A DNA stretch of 8,105 nucleotides from JBBRMW01 sp038239365 (lineage in GTDB: Bacteria; Chloroflexota; Anaerolineae; Aggregatilineales; UBA2796). The DNA is taken from contig JBBSEU010000268.1 of NCBI GenBank assembly GCA_038239365.1, positions 1 through 8,105 of the forward strand, given 5' to 3'. Made by a program: the position numbers and the translations under genes. Below the pieces are notes generated by a model. That model was not told where the DNA came from. It saw only the letters and a list, made by a program, of their open reading frames with translations, and did not search any database. Positions 6,989 to 8,105 of this stretch are shown here, in pieces (position 1 is the first letter of the stretch; each line of letters starts with the position of its first letter).

Positions 6989-6998
6989 GAACGCGTTC
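6989..6998. repeat. Short perfect palindrome GAACGCGTTC
   Basis: A 10-nt perfect palindrome lies 27 nt after the LacI-family stop codon. It could be a regulator site or chance. It stands downstream of every plus-strand gene here, which makes an operator role for these genes unlikely. Confidence 0.2.
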
Positions 6999-7020
6999 AA
7001 CAAGACGAGCAAATCGACGT

Positions 7021-7076
7021 AGCATTGTCCCTTTGCCCGCCGTGATTAGCCAATCGCGGCGGTAGACAATAATGCT
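7021..7076. repeat. Strong hairpin with extended imperfect outer arms
   Basis: The inner stem pairs CCGCCGTGATT (7037-7047) with AATCGCGGCGG (7052-7062): 11 pairs including one G-U, with a 4-nt loop AGCC. The outer arms, AGCATTGTC (7021-7029) and GACAAT-AAT-GCT (7065-7076), also pair if a 3-nt bulge is allowed. No T-run follows on either strand, so a standard intrinsic terminator is not supported, although it could attenuate readthrough between the converging LacI gene and the transposase remnant. On the minus strand the stop codon of the transposase remnant (7046-7048) falls inside the inner stem. It may also be part of an insertion-sequence end or a REP-like unit. Confidence 0.55.
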
Positions 7077-7344
7077 TCCCATTGTCGATGGAAAGTTTGG
7101 CGTTTTTCAGATAGAGAGGGGATCGGGTCAGAAGGGGTTCGATGCGGACGGAAATACTGGCGAGCTTCACTGAAAGCAGTGCAGAAACGAGTGGCACCCT
7201 CGAACGAGCCGAAGCCGTGCATCGGATAGTAGCGGCCCGCCGATGGGCCGCGTGTTTGTCGGTCATCACCCGATCCGGTCGATGCCCGACCACCGTGATT
7301 GCTTGTTTGAAAAACGCCCTGGCAGCCCGTAGTATGCGAAAACT
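7046..7344 (-). pseudogene. Remnant of an IS6-like DDE transposase, deleted and frameshifted
   Basis: Two frames on the minus strand hold consecutive pieces of one transposase. The first (7344 down to about 7234) reads SFRILRAARAFFKQAITVVG and then HRPDRVMTDKHAAHRRA, which is the IS6-type region around the second catalytic Asp (codon 7258-7260). At about 7233 the similarity jumps to another frame reading RYYPMHGFGSFEGATRFCTAFSEARQYFR..., the C-terminal end of the same family, and stops at 7046. The intervening segment with the NNRIE-type catalytic Glu, about 30 residues in the family pattern as I recall it, is missing. The N-terminal part, including the first catalytic Asp, is also absent, and a TAG (7345-7347) precedes the first piece. 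The gene cannot encode an active enzyme. The family name rests on recalled motifs. Confidence 0.62.
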
Positions 7345-7386
7345 CTATCCACGGCACAAAATCAGGTGTTAAGCGGCCTGTCGCCA
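7345..7386. other. Junction between the transposase remnant and the integrase element
   Basis: Between the last recognisable codon of the IS6-like remnant and the stop of the integrase gene lie about 40 nt that should contain the terminal inverted repeat and target-site duplication of the integrase element. The other end of that element lies outside the window, so the boundary cannot be placed. Confidence 0.35.
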
Positions 7387-8105
7387 TTAATCATGAAGAA
7401 TGCCACCCAGCACCTCTCGTCGGTAAATTAGACCATGAACTGGCTTCCGTTGAAATGGGATCGGTGCTTGCTGGTGAAGACCCTGATGAGGTCGCGCACG
7501 ATTGTAATAGTCGACATATTCCGTCAAAACACGACGCAGATGCGCCTCATTGAAGATCAAGAGCTGATCGAGACACTCGTGCCGCACGGAGCGTATCCAC
7601 CGTTCGGCGAAGGCATTCGCATTGGGCGCGCGATACGGTGTCAACACGACCTCAACCCCTTCGGACGTAAAAACGGTGTCAAAGGGAGCCGTGAACTTGG
7701 TATCTCGATCATGGATCAGAAAGCGCGTGTGGCTATTTTGCTCCTGGAGTTGCCAGGTCAGTTGCCGGGCTTGTTGAGTGACCCAGGCTGAGTTGGGATG
7801 GCGCGTGCAGCCGGCTAAGTACACCTTCCGGGTGCTCAGGTCAATGAAAAACAGGACATAGACGGTTTTCAAGAACACCGTTTCAACCGTGAAAAAGTCG
7901 CACGCCAGCATTTGGGTGCGGTAGTGATTTAAGAACGTCCGCCAACTGCTGTGAGTGCGGTCTCGTTCAGGCGCTGGTGAAATGTGATGGCGCTTGAGGA
8001 CAGCACGGATCGTCGAGATTCCGATCTCATATCCCAACTTCATGAGTTCACCCTGAAGCTTTTCGTAACCCAAGTCGGGATTCTCGTTGGCCAGGCGCAC
8101 AATTA
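7387..8105 (-). CDS. rve-type integrase/transposase, 3' part (runs off the right edge)
   Basis: This is the C-terminal 239 or so residues of an insertion-sequence transposase with an rve (retroviral integrase-like) core. The frame stays open to the window edge (IVRLANENPDLGYEKLQGEL...), so the N-terminal helix-turn-helix and the start lie outside; the GTG codon at 8098-8100 is not a real start. The DDE residues are visible: Asp in MLACDFFTVETV, Asp in FLIHDRDTKFT, and Glu in NANAFAERWIRSVRHE, 34 residues after the first Asp of HDRD. A YNRARPHQGL motif and a VLGGILHD end follow. The catalytic core looks intact. It ends with TAA at 7387-7389, but the same frame continues WRQAA and then TAA (7369-7371). 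Relatives I recall end in a form like HDYYRAAA, so the stop may be a mutated Tyr codon. It belongs to the IS3/IS481-like group of rve elements; the exact family was not determined. Confidence 0.85.
   Translation of the reverse strand, partial: IVRLANENPDLGYEKLQGELMKLGYEIGISTIRAVLKRHHISPAPERDRTHSSWRTFLNHYRTQMLACDFFTVETVFLKTVYVLFFIDLSTRKVYLAGCTRHPNSAWVTQQARQLTWQLQEQNSHTRFLIHDRDTKFTAPFDTVFTSEGVEVVLTPYRAPNANAFAERWIRSVRHECLDQLLIFNEAHLRRVLTEYVDYYNRARPHQGLHQQAPIPFQRKPVHGLIYRREVLGGILHD
7387..8105 (-). mobile_element. Partial insertion sequence carrying the rve integrase
   Basis: The integrase gene implies an insertion sequence whose left end (in window coordinates) lies between 7345 and 7386 and whose right end is beyond 8105. 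It abuts the degraded IS6-like remnant, so it probably inserted into or beside an older element. Terminal inverted repeats cannot be confirmed with only one end visible. Confidence 0.6.

Noticed and set aside
7142..7372. A 76-codon plus-strand open frame in the region after the LacI gene
   Set aside because: The transposase similarity is on the minus strand in two frames, and this plus-strand frame is its shadow.
7435..7791. A 118-codon plus-strand open frame opposite the integrase
   Set aside because: It is antisense to an integrase with a visible DDE triad and shows no domain of its own.
1..8105. CRISPR arrays, tRNA/rRNA genes or riboswitches
   Set aside because: No regularly spaced repeats, no tRNA-like cloverleaf and no known riboswitch core were seen on reading either strand.

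Overview
The window reads as bacterial chromosomal DNA, moderately GC-rich, with a tight plus-strand gene array followed by an insertion-sequence scar. The gene mix resembles environmental Chloroflexota (Anaerolineae-like): a NitT/TauT-type ABC importer, a cassette of TIM-barrel isomerase, Gfo/Idh/MocA dehydrogenase and PIG-L deacetylase, a LacI regulator, and an rve integrase of a type I associate with that phylum. This placement is an impression from family composition, not a marker-gene result.

Region 1 (1-2190): the last codons of an upstream gene, then an ABC permease (84-938) and a secreted NMT1/SsuA-like substrate-binding protein (981-2147). They are closed by a 9-bp terminator-like hairpin (2163-2190). 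The ATPase subunit is not in the window.

Region 2 (2191-6961): after an AT-richer leader holding two palindromes, four closely spaced catabolic genes follow. They encode a sugar phosphate isomerase/epimerase-like TIM barrel (2294-3103), a Gfo/Idh/MocA oxidoreductase (3121-4113), a PIG-L/LmbE zinc deacetylase (4120-4929) and a divergent NagB/glucosamine-6-phosphate deaminase-like protein (4972-5901). A LacI-family regulator (5951-6961) comes next. A deacetylase directly followed by a deaminase/isomerase-fold protein, a dehydrogenase and an epimerase suggests a route that breaks down an N-acetylated amino sugar or a derivative, controlled by the LacI protein. The substrate cannot be read from the sequence. 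The importer may feed this route, but the terminator between them and the transporter family argue that it could be unrelated.

Region 3 (6962-8105): a strong hairpin, a broken minus-strand remnant of an IS6-like DDE transposase that lacks its catalytic-Glu segment, and the 3' part of a minus-strand rve-type integrase that runs off the right edge.

The points most worth a second look are the NagB-like protein with a catalytic Asp replaced by Val, the apparent one-base lesion at an A5 run at the start of the LacI gene, the candidate operators upstream of the catabolic operon, and the layered transposase debris.
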